Positions 20,549 through 29,624 of a stretch of DNA of 64,000 bases are shown one piece after another; within the stretch, counting starts at the first letter, position 1, and every line of letters begins with the position of its first letter. Made by a program: the position numbers and the translations under genes. Source of the stretch: Gimesia fumaroli (lineage in GTDB: Bacteria > Planctomycetota > Planctomycetia > Planctomycetales > Planctomycetaceae); assembly GCF_007754425.1 (NCBI RefSeq), contig NZ_CP037452.1, positions 7,171,164-7,235,163 on the forward strand, in the 5' to 3' direction. The notes under the pieces are model-generated. The model was given only the letters and a program-made list of their open reading frames with translations. It was not told where the DNA came from and did no database searches.

Positions 20549-20920
20549 GTACCAATTCCTCCTCTAACTCTATCTTGATTCCACCGACTAAAACCAGCTA
20601 CACATCTGCCTGATCTCAGACAAAACAAACGGGCTCCATTTATAGTCTCTGAGTTTTTTTCTAGTTCATACCGCTTTACACTGGATTAATTAACATTACT
20701 AACGTGTATACTGAATAATACAGCGTGAGTTCTTTCTGAACTTCTTTACCCGCAAGTCCTATTAAGCACGCTTAGGCCAACTTTCTTTATGCCTTTCTCA
20801 GGCAGAGGGCATGCATTTTTGTTAATGACCTTGGTCCCTAAGTTAATTCCATTTGTCAGTTGCGTTTCATTTTTGTTTCTAAAATTTACGTTTTCATTTT
20901 TCTTTTCAAGGGCCTCTACT

Positions 20921-21841
20921 ATGAAAAAAAAATCACTACCACGAAACCACGGCTTTACGCTAATCGAATTACTAGTCGTGATTGCTATCATCGCGATCCT
21001 GATTGCGCTTCTGCTACCGGCGGTGCAGCAAGCCCGCGAGGCAGCACGGCGATCATCCTGCAAGAATAATTTCAAGCAGGTGGCATTAGCTTTACACAAT
21101 TACCATGGCACACACAGCGTGTTTCCCTACGGCGTAATGGAATCGGGCACCTTTCATTTGCGTGATACCTGGATGCAGCAGATTCTGCCCTTTATCGAAC
21201 AGGCTCCCATGTACAATAAATACATGAGCTGGCAGGGACAGTGGGTGATGGATACCCCTGTCGAAATTAAAGACCAGCCGATTGCTGTTTTAATGTGCCC
21301 TTCGGAAGCATCTCATCCCGCCTTTGGTGGTGGTGGCGGCACGCGTTCTGGCGGACGTGGATTTCAAGGAAGCTATGTCGTTTGTGCTGGTGATAAGCCA
21401 ATCACCTATGGCACCGATTCCGGAGGAATATTTTATTCACTCTCCCGGCACAAAATGCGTGATATCGTTGATGGCACAACCAACACCCTCTTCATCAGTG
21501 AAACATTGATTCGCGGAAACAGCGGTGGTGGATGGGGTGCAGCGGGAGGTTACTGGGGTGGTGGTAAAGGAGGCGGATTCGGTTTTACGACACTTGAGCC
21601 GCCCAATACATCGCTTCCCGATGAAGTCTATTCCTGCAAGAGTGAGATATTCCCAAACTCTCCCTGCTCAAGTCAGAGCAACTACAACACTCCCCTCAAC
21701 TTCGCCAGAAGCTATCACACTGGAGGCGTTCATGTGGCACTGGCTGATGCTTCGACACGATTTGTCAGTTCAAACATTGACCGTACCCTGTTCCAGAACC
21801 TGGGTACCCGACGCGGTAATGAAGTCATCGGCGAGTGGTAA
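20921..21841 (+). CDS. DUF1559 prepilin-like protein
   Basis: 306 residues. After a short basic leader comes GFTLIELLVVIAIIAILIALLLP, a type IV pilin/pseudopilin cleavage and methylation site (cleavage after Gly, Glu5) with its helix, then AVQQAREAARR, the standard start of the planctomycete DUF1559 family. The end (SYHTGGVHVALADASTRF) is the H.GG...a.aDgs.rF motif of that family. Such proteins are very numerous in planctomycetes and probably assemble through a type II secretion/pilus-like apparatus; their role is unknown. The start at 20921 is chosen because an upstream ATG in the same frame would put a long unrelated stretch before the leader, and CAAGGG lies about 10 bases upstream. The next gene is the lipoprotein that usually accompanies it. 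Confidence 0.9.
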   Translation: MKKKSLPRNHGFTLIELLVVIAIIAILIALLLPAVQQAREAARRSSCKNNFKQVALALHNYHGTHSVFPYGVMESGTFHLRDTWMQQILPFIEQAPMYNKYMSWQGQWVMDTPVEIKDQPIAVLMCPSEASHPAFGGGGGTRSGGRGFQGSYVVCAGDKPITYGTDSGGIFYSLSRHKMRDIVDGTTNTLFISETLIRGNSGGGWGAAGGYWGGGKGGGFGFTTLEPPNTSLPDEVYSCKSEIFPNSPCSSQSNYNTPLNFARSYHTGGVHVALADASTRFVSSNIDRTLFQNLGTRRGNEVIGEW

Positions 21842-21877
21842 TCGCTCCTGCTGACCGTTCAATAACATCCTGAATGA

Positions 21878-21910
21878 AACTCAAGCCCATGACTGTCATG
21901 GGCTTGAGTT
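21878..21910 (+). terminator. Strong hairpin after the DUF1559 gene
   Basis: A perfect 15-bp stem (aactcaagcccatga / tcatgggcttgagtt) with a 3-nt loop, 37 bp after the stop. It is followed by TTGACAG rather than a T-run, so it may be a partial terminator or an mRNA-stabilising hairpin that lets some transcripts continue into the lipoprotein gene. Confidence 0.55.
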
Positions 21911-21983
21911 GACAGAACCCCGATTGTCGCCTCCTGTGCTCATTTCACTCACTCAATAAATCAAACGTTGAAAGAAGACTTCG

Positions 21984-22427
21984 ATGAAACTGATCCTAAA
22001 TCAATTGCTCTCTTATGTCGCTCTATGCTTCCTTACCTTGACATTGGCAGGTTGTGGAGGAAACGCCGATGGGCCCAAGCTGGTCACGGTCTCCGGAAAC
22101 ATCACTCTCAACGGCGAGCCACTTCCTGAAGGGGATGTCATCTTCCGCGCTGCAGACGGGAAGGGACACGCCTATGCCGGTAAAATTAAAGACGGTTCCT
22201 ACTCTATTGAAACAGAAGTCGGAACAAAGAAAGTCGAAATCAAATCCATGAAGGAAGTCCCGGGAAAGACGACTGAAGACAATCCGGGGGAAGTGGTCAA
22301 TGCTCGAGAGCAGGTCGTACCCGCGAAATACAATTCAGAATCCACGCTGGAATTCACAGTAACAGAAGCAGGATCAGATAGTGCTGATTTTGCATTAGAG
22401 GGAGATCCTCCAAAGCCCAAATCATGA
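21984..22427 (+). CDS. Small lipoprotein of the DUF1559-associated (transthyretin-like) type
   Basis: 147 residues. A signal peptide ends in LTLAGC, a lipobox with Cys at position 24. The body begins VSGNITLNGEPLPEGDVIF, the beta-sandwich pattern of carboxypeptidase-regulatory/transthyretin-like domains seen in planctomycete lipoproteins that sit next to DUF1559 genes. It ends in a Pro/Lys-rich tail. It would be anchored to a membrane in the periplasm. No enzyme activity is expected. It lies 142 bp after the DUF1559 gene with the strong hairpin between them. Confidence 0.82.
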   Translation: MKLILNQLLSYVALCFLTLTLAGCGGNADGPKLVTVSGNITLNGEPLPEGDVIFRAADGKGHAYAGKIKDGSYSIETEVGTKKVEIKSMKEVPGKTTEDNPGEVVNAREQVVPAKYNSESTLEFTVTEAGSDSADFALEGDPPKPKS

Positions 22428-22664
22428 CGCGTGTGCTGTAGGTCGAGCATACTCATTGCTCCCCAATATAAGCCAACAAGAAATTCCGCTTCTACCCTGT
22501 ATTGACAAGAATGGATTGTCTATACTCTGACCATGAAGATTCGACCGGCGTTCATGTCTTCCCAAAGCATGAACGTCGCGGGTCAGCGCAATTTCGTGCT
22601 GATGAAAACGGATTCCTTTCTAAATCATTTCTTCTACGTCTAACAGAGTAACTATAGGCATCAC

Positions 22665-23657
22665 ATGAGCGATAAAGTCCGCTGGGGCATTCTGAGCACA
22701 GCCAAGATTGGAACACTGCAGGTGATTCCTGCGATGCAAAAAGGGCGATTCTGCGAAGTCACTGCGATGGCATCGCGCAATCAGGAGCGGGCACACCAGG
22801 TCGCTACGGAACTAGGGATTCCCCATGCCTATGGTTCTTATGAAGAATTACTGGCAGATCCCAATATCGATGCCATTTATAACCCCTTGCCCAACCACAT
22901 GCACGTACCCTGGTCGATCAAAGCCATCGAAGCAGGCAAACATGTACTCTGTGAAAAACCAATCGGATTATCTGCAGTGGAAGGACAACAATTACTTGAT
23001 TGTGCTGCCGCACATCCGGAACTGAAAGTGATGGAGGCCTTCATGTACCGCCATCATCCCCAATGGCAACGGGCTAAAAATCTGGTGCAGGAAGGAAAAA
23101 TTGGAACGCTGCGTACCATCCAATCCTTTTTCTCTTACTTTAACGACGACCCTCAAAACATCCGCAATCAAAGCGACATCGGTGGCGGCGGCTTAATGGA
23201 TATTGGCTGTTATCCAATCTCACTATCGCGGTTTATTTTCGATGGTGAGCCCCAACGCGTTTCCGGCATTGCCGAATACGACAGTAAGCTTGGCACAGAT
23301 CAACTGGCTTCGGCCACCCTCGACTTTGAAAACGGAACTTCCACATTCACCTGTTCGACGCAACTCAACCCGTATCAGCGTGTCCAGATCCATGGAACCA
23401 CGGGCCGTATCGAAATCGAAATCCCGTTCAACGCGCCCATCGATTGTCCCTGTAAAATCTGGCTGCAGACAGGAGATGAAATCGAAGAGATCGAACTGGA
23501 GCTTTGTAACCAGTACACAATTCAGGGAGACCTGATGTCGCAGGCAATCCTTAACGACAGCCCTGTCCCCACGCCGCTGAGCGATGCCATTAGAAACATG
23601 CGAGTGATTGAGGCGATCTTCGAAAGTCATCGCAGTGGCAACTGGATCGCGCCTTAA
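22665..23657 (+). CDS. Gfo/Idh/MocA family oxidoreductase
   Basis: 330 residues. The N-terminal Rossmann fold has GILSTAKIG, the glycine-containing NAD(P) loop. HVLCEKPIG carries the Glu-Lys-Pro motif whose Lys is catalytic. The C-terminal half has MEAFMYRHHPQW and GGGGLMDIGCYPIS, matching family motifs around the substrate site. Such enzymes oxidise or reduce sugars, inositols or related polyols with NAD(P). The substrate cannot be read from sequence. The HHP motif is frequent in the 1,5-anhydrofructose / trans-dihydrobenzenediol-type branch. It stands alone, convergent with infC. Confidence 0.9.
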   Translation: MSDKVRWGILSTAKIGTLQVIPAMQKGRFCEVTAMASRNQERAHQVATELGIPHAYGSYEELLADPNIDAIYNPLPNHMHVPWSIKAIEAGKHVLCEKPIGLSAVEGQQLLDCAAAHPELKVMEAFMYRHHPQWQRAKNLVQEGKIGTLRTIQSFFSYFNDDPQNIRNQSDIGGGGLMDIGCYPISLSRFIFDGEPQRVSGIAEYDSKLGTDQLASATLDFENGTSTFTCSTQLNPYQRVQIHGTTGRIEIEIPFNAPIDCPCKIWLQTGDEIEEIELELCNQYTIQGDLMSQAILNDSPVPTPLSDAIRNMRVIEAIFESHRSGNWIAP

Positions 23658-23793
23658 TTCAATCTGGCTCTTGCGCACTTCGAAGGTCTGTATTCTGTAA
23701 CTTGAGATGCGCGCAAAGCGAACCAGTGGGGAGAATCCTCTTTTTGAGTTCCACTTCTGGTCCGTCTAGTTATCGCGCTGAGAGAAAGCGAGA

Positions 23794-24300
23794 TTAACGG
23801 GGTGCCAGCACCATAATCATATTCCGACCGCTGGCCATCGTAGGTGCCTGCTCTACTTTGGCGATTTCAGAAAGTTCTTCCTGAATGCCTCCCAGAATCG
23901 TTCGGCCCAGTTCATGGTGCGCATTTTCACGACCACGGAACATGATATTGAATTTGACCTTGTCTTTCTGTTCCAGAAATTTACGGGCACTTTTCAGCTT
24001 GAACTCAATGTCATGCTTCCCGATTTTCGGACGCATCCGAATTTCTTTCAGTTGGACCTGATGCTGCTTGGTGTTTTTGCTGGTCTTTTTTTTACGCTCG
24101 TACTTCAGCTTGCCATAGTCCATAATCCGACAGACCGGGGGTTTCGCATCTGAGGCGACTTCAACCAGATCGAGGTTTGCCTCCATAGCCAACTTTAAAG
24201 CTTCAGCGGTAGGAATCACTCCTAGTTGCTCCCCGTCTTGATCAATGACCCGTACCGGACTAATCCGAATCTGGTCATTAAGTCTCTGCGTTGTTTCGAT
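23794..24300 (-). CDS. infC: Translation initiation factor IF-3 (probable AUC start)
   Basis: About 168 residues. RLNDQIR then [13 protein letters not shown] opens the N-terminal domain; the linker is Lys-rich ([10 protein letters not shown]); the C-terminal domain has [13 protein letters not shown] and GREN near MFRG. IF-3 binds the 30S subunit and checks initiator tRNA and start codon. The longest ATG frame adds 23 residues ([17 protein letters not shown]...) unlike any IF-3. A strong AAGGAG (24310-24315) lies 9 bases before an ATC codon that begins [12 protein letters not shown], exactly where family members start. Rare AUU/AUC starts on infC are known for feedback control by IF-3 itself, so I take the ATC at 24300. 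rpmI and rplT, the usual partners, are not adjacent here. Confidence 0.92.
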   Translation of the reverse strand: METTQRLNDQIRISPVRVIDQDGEQLGVIPTAEALKLAMEANLDLVEVASDAKPPVCRIMDYGKLKYERKKKTSKNTKQHQVQLKEIRMRPKIGKHDIEFKLKSARKFLEQKDKVKFNIMFRGRENAHHELGRTILGGIQEELSEIAKVEQAPTMASGRNMIMVLAPR

Positions 24301-24309
24301 TGCTTGTTT

Positions 24310-24315
24310 CTCCTT
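24310..24315 (-). promoter_or_regulatory. Ribosome-binding site fixing the infC start
   Basis: AAGGAG on the minus strand, 9 bases before the in-frame ATC at 24298-24300. No ATG or GTG lies at a workable distance from it, which is why a non-canonical start is proposed. Confidence 0.75.
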
Positions 24316-24397
24316 GTAAAGAAAAAAGAAATAGGTTTCGTATCTTGCGTGAAAACAACCAGTCAGCAAGACACACTCGTATTATTACCGTCTCTAT

Positions 24398-24426
24398 GAA
24401 AAAAAGAACATCTCAAAACGAGATGT
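24398..24426 (-). terminator. Intrinsic terminator after the TolC-like gene
   Basis: On the minus strand ACATCTC-GTTTT-GAGATGT is followed by TCTTTTTTT. It lies about 200 bp downstream of the TolC-like stop and about 100 bp upstream of the infC start. It should separate the two transcripts, or could act as an attenuator in a long infC leader. Confidence 0.75.
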
Positions 24427-24627
24427 CTGTGCCATACGCCTGAATCCAGAAGATTCATCTAGCTAAACTATACTGGTACTTCTTAACTTATATCAATCCT
24501 GAAAGCGGGGCAAGTAACATCGATACACTATTTTTAGTGAAAATTTGAGGTTTGACGAAGATTTCTGGACGGCCGTTGGCGGTTCAGTCGCGGATGTGGT
24601 GGGAATAAAAGCTCCCTGAGCCCATTC

Positions 24628-27141
24628 CTACTCAGCTTCTTTTAAGGGAAAACGTTGTACTTGATTCGAAAAATCCCTCAAATTTCGCCGTTTTGTTTCG
24701 GGTATCGGCACTGGCTCCCAGCGAGGTCCCGCGTTTCGATACCCCTGAAACGGGTCCTGCCCTTGTGAGCCGCTTCGGACCGGAAACTCCAAGGTCTGCC
24801 TCTGTCGTGCAGTCCGTAAACTTGGAGTGCCGGCTCGTTCCATAACAGGCTGGAAATTTTGCTCTGCCTGCTCAATGACAGGGGGAGGCGTGATTGGATT
24901 CGATACATTTGCACCACCAAAGGCGTGCTGTAAAGCCTGATCCGGCCCCGGAGGGAGCGTCTGTTGTGATTCAAATTGCTGTTCGGGTTCGTTTCTGTTC
25001 TGCATCCCTTCCAGATTTTGGATCGGATTCTGTGGCTCAAGTGGCTCACTGAAATCGATCGATTGAATTTTTTCTTCAAAGGATTGCACAGCGGCTTCAC
25101 TGTTCACGCCTGGCACCGGAGGGACAAAATTTTCAGGCATCGGCTCGGGCGCTGGTTGTGGCTGTTCCGCGGGAACATCACCGGGAACGAGCAATTGAGG
25201 AAAGACTCCCTGTTCCAGGTTGCCGGTATAGGACGGCGCCTGAGCCATTGTTCGGACACGACCTCGTAAACGTTCCCGCTCGGCAGCATCGGCATACGCT
25301 TTTTCAGGCCAACGTCCTTCTTCCAGGTAAATGCTGTTGTATGCAAGCAAAGATCCTTTTTCAAACTGGATATTCTTGACTGCCAGAGAGTATTCGACCA
25401 GAGACCGATAATAACTGCCGTCCGCTTCGGCCTGACGGCGTTGCGATTCCAGCAACAGATCCAGTGTCGCGTTATCTGATTCGTAAGCCGCCTGCACTGC
25501 CGCTACTTCCTGTCTGGCGGCATGACGACGATTATAGGTTGTTTGCAAAACGGAATATGCACGATCAACATCGGCAATGGCATTACTTAAGCTTTGTACG
25601 ATAGTTCGTTCCTGTTCATGCAGAATGGCGCGATCGCGGGCCAATTGTAATTCTGCATGACGCATCGCCGCGTGAGCCTGACGTTTTCCCAGCGGGACGG
25701 AAAGTTCCAGCCCCAATTGCCATTCCTGAAAATCACCATCGAAGAGGTTATTGAGGGCTCCGTCAAATCGTCCGGGATCGTTACCATCAACCAGATAATT
25801 CCGGCCAAAGCCACGCCAGCGATAACGGCCAATCAAATCCAGTTCGGGCATCAGGAAGTTTTTGTTCGCCTGAAGTTCCAGTTCTCGTTTTTTGATTTGC
25901 CAGCGCTGGCGACGAATTTCCGGACGACGATCCAGCGCTTCGACCAGGGTTTCTTCCCAGTCAAATTCAACCCGTGCCAGTGAAGGTTCGTCGGCGGGAC
26001 GAATTAAGCGACCATCATTGATGGGAATTCCGAGTAGCATACGCAAGCGACGTTCGGCAACATATACGCCATGATTGCTTTGAAAGGTACCGCCCTGACT
26101 GCCATTGTTGGTGTGTGTTCCGTTTAACAATCGACCACTTAAGGCGTTTTCGACTTCAGCCTGATAGCGGAAATATTGCTCGCGGGCTTGCGCTTCTTTT
26201 TCGGCTTCTCCGCCGCGCCGCCCGTTTTCATATAATGCACGAATTCTTCGCCAGGTCTCTAACGCAGAATCACGGGCCATAATTTTGGCATCCAGATCAC
26301 GGTATCCGTAGTACAGATCCCAATAAGCATTCTCAACATCACTTACCAGATCACGAACTGAGATTTCAAATTCTCCCAGACTGATATCAGTATTAATCCG
26401 GGCTATGATGACCCCATTGATCACCCCGGGTGTGTTACTCGGTCCTGCCAGTTGGTTAAAATCAATTCCGCCCCCGCGTAACAACGGATGTCGAAATTCC
26501 ATTTCGATGTTGTTCTGGTAGGCATGGGGAAACTGGTTACCCGGTGAATTGTTCGCATCGTAATCGATGTAATCTCGTAATGTAAATTCGGTTCCCGTCA
26601 TGGCACGTTTCGTTAATTGCGCTTGAATAACCATCGCGTCCTGTCTTAACAGACGGGTTCCCCCACCGAAGAAGACGTTGTTTAACGCCTTGTCGTTTTT
26701 CTCAAAAAACGTGCTTGCGGAAAGTGTCGTATCATAGGCACTCAAAGCACCTTCGACGCCATAGCGGGGATCAGCTTCCGTAATCGCAGGATCATATTTC
26801 GTATGCAGGGCAGCCGGTGTGTTTAAGGAAACACCACCCACATCCCCCAAGACTTTGGAATGTTGTAATGCCAAATTCATGGCCTCTTCGAGCGTCAGGT
26901 CCCAGTAATCGGGTGTTGCTGAACTGGAAAGCATGGCGGGAGCCTGAGTACCAATCGTATCCCCTTCATCGACTTCTGCGACATTCGGATATTCGATTTC
27001 GGTCAGTTTCTGCTGGTAGACTTCTTCACTTTCCACGAATTCATCTTGGAATCTATTCTGATCCAGAAAATGGCTGCACCCTGGGCCCATCATGACTACT
27101 GCCGCTAACAGAAGCTTCATTCGGGCTATGAAACAGTTCAT
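24628..27141 (-). CDS. TolC-family outer-membrane efflux protein with long C-terminal extension
   Basis: 837 residues, far longer than the usual 430-500. The N-terminus has a hydrophobic segment ending GPGCSHFL, a probable lipobox with Cys around residue 22. The middle (about 100-600) has the two coiled-coil repeats of TolC proteins, for example LEEAMNLALQHSK and then RPEIRRQRWQIKKRELELQ, with SLSNAIADVDRAYSVLQT and AAYESDNATLDLLLESQRR in the second half. The last 200 residues are Pro/Gln/Glu-rich and probably disordered. Such proteins form trimeric channels across the outer membrane. AAGG lies 7 bases before the ATG. The adjacent divergent gene encodes a HlyD-type adaptor, a plausible partner. 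Confidence 0.87.
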   Translation of the reverse strand: MNCFIARMKLLLAAVVMMGPGCSHFLDQNRFQDEFVESEEVYQQKLTEIEYPNVAEVDEGDTIGTQAPAMLSSSATPDYWDLTLEEAMNLALQHSKVLGDVGGVSLNTPAALHTKYDPAITEADPRYGVEGALSAYDTTLSASTFFEKNDKALNNVFFGGGTRLLRQDAMVIQAQLTKRAMTGTEFTLRDYIDYDANNSPGNQFPHAYQNNIEMEFRHPLLRGGGIDFNQLAGPSNTPGVINGVIIARINTDISLGEFEISVRDLVSDVENAYWDLYYGYRDLDAKIMARDSALETWRRIRALYENGRRGGEAEKEAQAREQYFRYQAEVENALSGRLLNGTHTNNGSQGGTFQSNHGVYVAERRLRMLLGIPINDGRLIRPADEPSLARVEFDWEETLVEALDRRPEIRRQRWQIKKRELELQANKNFLMPELDLIGRYRWRGFGRNYLVDGNDPGRFDGALNNLFDGDFQEWQLGLELSVPLGKRQAHAAMRHAELQLARDRAILHEQERTIVQSLSNAIADVDRAYSVLQTTYNRRHAARQEVAAVQAAYESDNATLDLLLESQRRQAEADGSYYRSLVEYSLAVKNIQFEKGSLLAYNSIYLEEGRWPEKAYADAAERERLRGRVRTMAQAPSYTGNLEQGVFPQLLVPGDVPAEQPQPAPEPMPENFVPPVPGVNSEAAVQSFEEKIQSIDFSEPLEPQNPIQNLEGMQNRNEPEQQFESQQTLPPGPDQALQHAFGGANVSNPITPPPVIEQAEQNFQPVMERAGTPSLRTARQRQTLEFPVRSGSQGQDPFQGYRNAGPRWEPVPIPETKRRNLRDFSNQVQRFPLKEAE

Positions 27142-27548
27142 TGATTAACCTTGGTCAGAATGGACCATTGACACAAAAAGAGAGATACTCTCTCAACTCA
27201 TCGGCATTCGAACACCTTCGCCCAAAGCGAATTTTCGACACATCTGGAATATTCCGCACAATCGGACAACCGGCAACAACAACCAAGACACCCCATTTTC
27301 CGCAAGCGACCTAAGCATCCATTTCAATTCCTGAAGTCGCAATTTCTAACAGGAACCGATCAGAGAAACTGCGCAATGATTTAAAGATGTACACTATTTA
27401 CTTTAGGAAGCTTGGCCGCTTTTCCAGAGTCCGTCTGCATACATTTCCCGCTCCTGTGATAGGATGCAACAGAACTGGATCAATACCGGAAAGTAGCCTC
27501 GGTTGATGCAGGAAACGTCTTTTTGAAACCCTCATACACTTGAATCAC
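27142..27548. other. Divergent intergenic region between the TolC-like and GAF-HlyD genes
   Basis: About 400 bp with no gene I can support. It should contain back-to-back promoters for the two divergent efflux-type genes. No convincing -35/-10 pairs or clear operator palindromes were found by eye. Confidence 0.5.
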
Positions 27549-29612
27549 ATGACGACTGATGAATCCTCTTCCATAGAGAATCTCTGGCAGGAAATCGAAG
27601 AGCTGGTTCTGGGACTGGCTCAGCTCTCCCGGACCGAGATCGCGAGTCAAACATTTTACACGGAGCTCGTTTCGCGTGCCGTGCGTGGCATGTCTGCGCT
27701 GGGAGGAATTCTCTGGGTTCCCGGCTCCAGTGGAAACTGGGAAGTCCTGCACTCAGTCGGCGTGAATCCGGAAACGAATCCCAAGTCACCTCTTACTCCG
27801 CAGGAAAATGAACAACACCGCCAACTGCTTAAGGAAGCTCTGCAGGAAAATCGGCCGACAACGATTTTAGCCCATTCTGAATTATCTGAACAACACCAGG
27901 GGATCAATCCTCTGGATGAAAATCTCATCATGTGCCCGGTCGCCATCGAACACCATCCAGAACCGCGCACGGGCATTCTGGAAATCGTACACCAGCCACC
28001 TCAATCTTTTGCTGCCCAGGATGGCTATCTTCGTTTCATCAGCGCTTTATGTGAGATCTCTCAGGATTACTGTCAGCACAAACAATTACAGAAACTACAG
28101 GAACTCGAAGCCCTATGGGAAAAATTCGAGCGATTTTCGGAACACGTTCATTTACATTTAGACTCACAGCAAACTGCATATATTATTGCCAATGAAGGTA
28201 GAATCTTAATTAACTGTGATCGGCTCTCCGTCCTGCAGCGAACCGGCTCTACATACCGTTTGATCGCTGCCAGCGGCGTCGACTCTATCGAACGCCGTTC
28301 CGAGTCCGTCCAACGTCTGGAATCTCTGGTCGGCTGTATTCAATTGCTAAATCGCCCTTATTGGATCATGGAGGCGGAAGAGAAATATCCGCCTCAGATT
28401 ACCGAACCGTTGCACGCCTATCTCGATCTGGCCTCTTCGCGTTCGCTGATGATCTTCCCACTGCAGCACATTACAGCAGAAAACTCGGGCGAAACTCCCG
28501 AAGCCCGGAAACAAACTCAACCCGATGCGCAGCAACTCACCATTGGTGCGATTGTGATTGAACAGTTCCACGAAGTCACACCCGGCAATACCATGCTTGA
28601 TCGGGCGCTAGTAGTCTCGCGGCACGGAGGAACCGCCCTGTACAATGCGCTTCAGTTCGAGAGCTATCCCTTTTTCCCGGTTCTGAAGCACTGGTCGCAT
28701 TCGCCGCTCCGCAAAAAAAAGATGACGTGGCGCAATCTGATTGTTACAGGACTGGTACTGGCCCTGATCAGTCTGATTTTAATTATTACGCCCGCCGATT
28801 TTACCATCGAAGGCACCGGCGCACTGCAGCCGGTTGAACAGCAAAACATTTTTGCGTCGGCGGATGGCATTGTCGACCAGATTCTCGTCCACCAAGGGGA
28901 ACAGGTTGAAAGCGGCTCAACCTTGATTGTCTTGCGAGATTCTGATCTGGAACTGGAATTCAGTCGTATCCGGGGAGAGATTCAGACGGCTCAAAAACGC
29001 CTGGCGGTCTTACAGGCAGCACGACTCGAGTTGAATCCGACCGATGCGAACGCCTTACAACAGGCCAATCGCCTGACCGCTGAACAGGAAGAACTGAATG
29101 AACGTCTGAAAAGTCTGCATAATCAACGGGCCCTTCTCAAACAGCAACAGGATGCGTTGACTCTCAAAAGCCCGCTTCCCGGTGAAGTCCTGACTTGGGA
29201 TTTACAGGAGAAATTACTGGCCCGCCCCGTACAACGCGGCCAGCGATTGTTAACTGTTGCCGATCTGAAAGGTCCCTGGGTCCTCAAAATGCAGGTTCCT
29301 GATTCCGAAATTGGTCACATCCTCGAAGCACAACGGCAGAGCAAAAGCCCACTCAACGTTTCGTTTCTCCTCTTAACCGATCCGGATCAGACCTACCAGG
29401 GCACTATCGAAACGATCGCAGCAACTGCTGAACCAGACAAAGATGGGATTCCCACGGTACAAATCACTGTGAAGCTGGATCGCGAATCGATCAAAGGGCT
29501 ACGTCCCGGTGCCTCGGTACTTCCCCAGATTGATTGCGGCAAACGTGCACTGGGCTATGTCTGGCTCAGACGTCTGTTTGAAACAGTGCAACGCGAAGTC
29601 TTTTCCTTATGA
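27549..29612 (+). CDS. GAF-domain / HlyD-type membrane-fusion adaptor protein
   Basis: 687 residues in three parts. Residues 1-380 look cytoplasmic and contain two GAF-like regions: the first has SRAVRGMSALGGILWV, and the second has INCDRLSVLQRTGSTYRLIAASGVDS. A basic stretch KKKMTW precedes one membrane helix (about 397-418). Then comes a periplasmic HlyD adaptor: an AdGIVDQILVHQGEQVESG biotinyl-lipoyl-like half, a coiled-coil hairpin (about 450-530), and a second half with SPLPGEVLTWD. Adaptors link inner-membrane pumps to TolC-type channels, here probably the divergent neighbour. The GAF fusion suggests a ligand-sensing adaptor. The pump itself is not in the window. I use the ATG at 27549, since the longer frame starts with TTG. 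Confidence 0.85.
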   Translation: MTTDESSSIENLWQEIEELVLGLAQLSRTEIASQTFYTELVSRAVRGMSALGGILWVPGSSGNWEVLHSVGVNPETNPKSPLTPQENEQHRQLLKEALQENRPTTILAHSELSEQHQGINPLDENLIMCPVAIEHHPEPRTGILEIVHQPPQSFAAQDGYLRFISALCEISQDYCQHKQLQKLQELEALWEKFERFSEHVHLHLDSQQTAYIIANEGRILINCDRLSVLQRTGSTYRLIAASGVDSIERRSESVQRLESLVGCIQLLNRPYWIMEAEEKYPPQITEPLHAYLDLASSRSLMIFPLQHITAENSGETPEARKQTQPDAQQLTIGAIVIEQFHEVTPGNTMLDRALVVSRHGGTALYNALQFESYPFFPVLKHWSHSPLRKKKMTWRNLIVTGLVLALISLILIITPADFTIEGTGALQPVEQQNIFASADGIVDQILVHQGEQVESGSTLIVLRDSDLELEFSRIRGEIQTAQKRLAVLQAARLELNPTDANALQQANRLTAEQEELNERLKSLHNQRALLKQQQDALTLKSPLPGEVLTWDLQEKLLARPVQRGQRLLTVADLKGPWVLKMQVPDSEIGHILEAQRQSKSPLNVSFLLLTDPDQTYQGTIETIAATAEPDKDGIPTVQITVKLDRESIKGLRPGASVLPQIDCGKRALGYVWLRRLFETVQREVFSL

Positions 29613-29624
29613 TTCACGTCGAGT

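Larger units (their letters stand above)
19761..20920. other. Mostly non-coding region upstream of the respiratory block
   Basis: About 1.16 kb between actA (leftward) and the DUF1559 gene (rightward). It must hold the promoters of both. It contains a 10-bp tandem repeat and one doubtful small ORF, both listed separately. Other short ORFs here have no protein-like composition or ribosome-binding site. Confidence 0.6.

Noticed and set aside
22502..22526. TTGACA and TATACT before the oxidoreductase gene
   Set aside because: The spacer is only 13 bases, too short for a sigma-70 promoter.
22532..22642. 36-codon ORF before the oxidoreductase gene
   Set aside because: No ribosome-binding site; composition looks random. 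An inverted GTTCATG/CATGAAC pair in it could be a leader hairpin but is too weak to claim.
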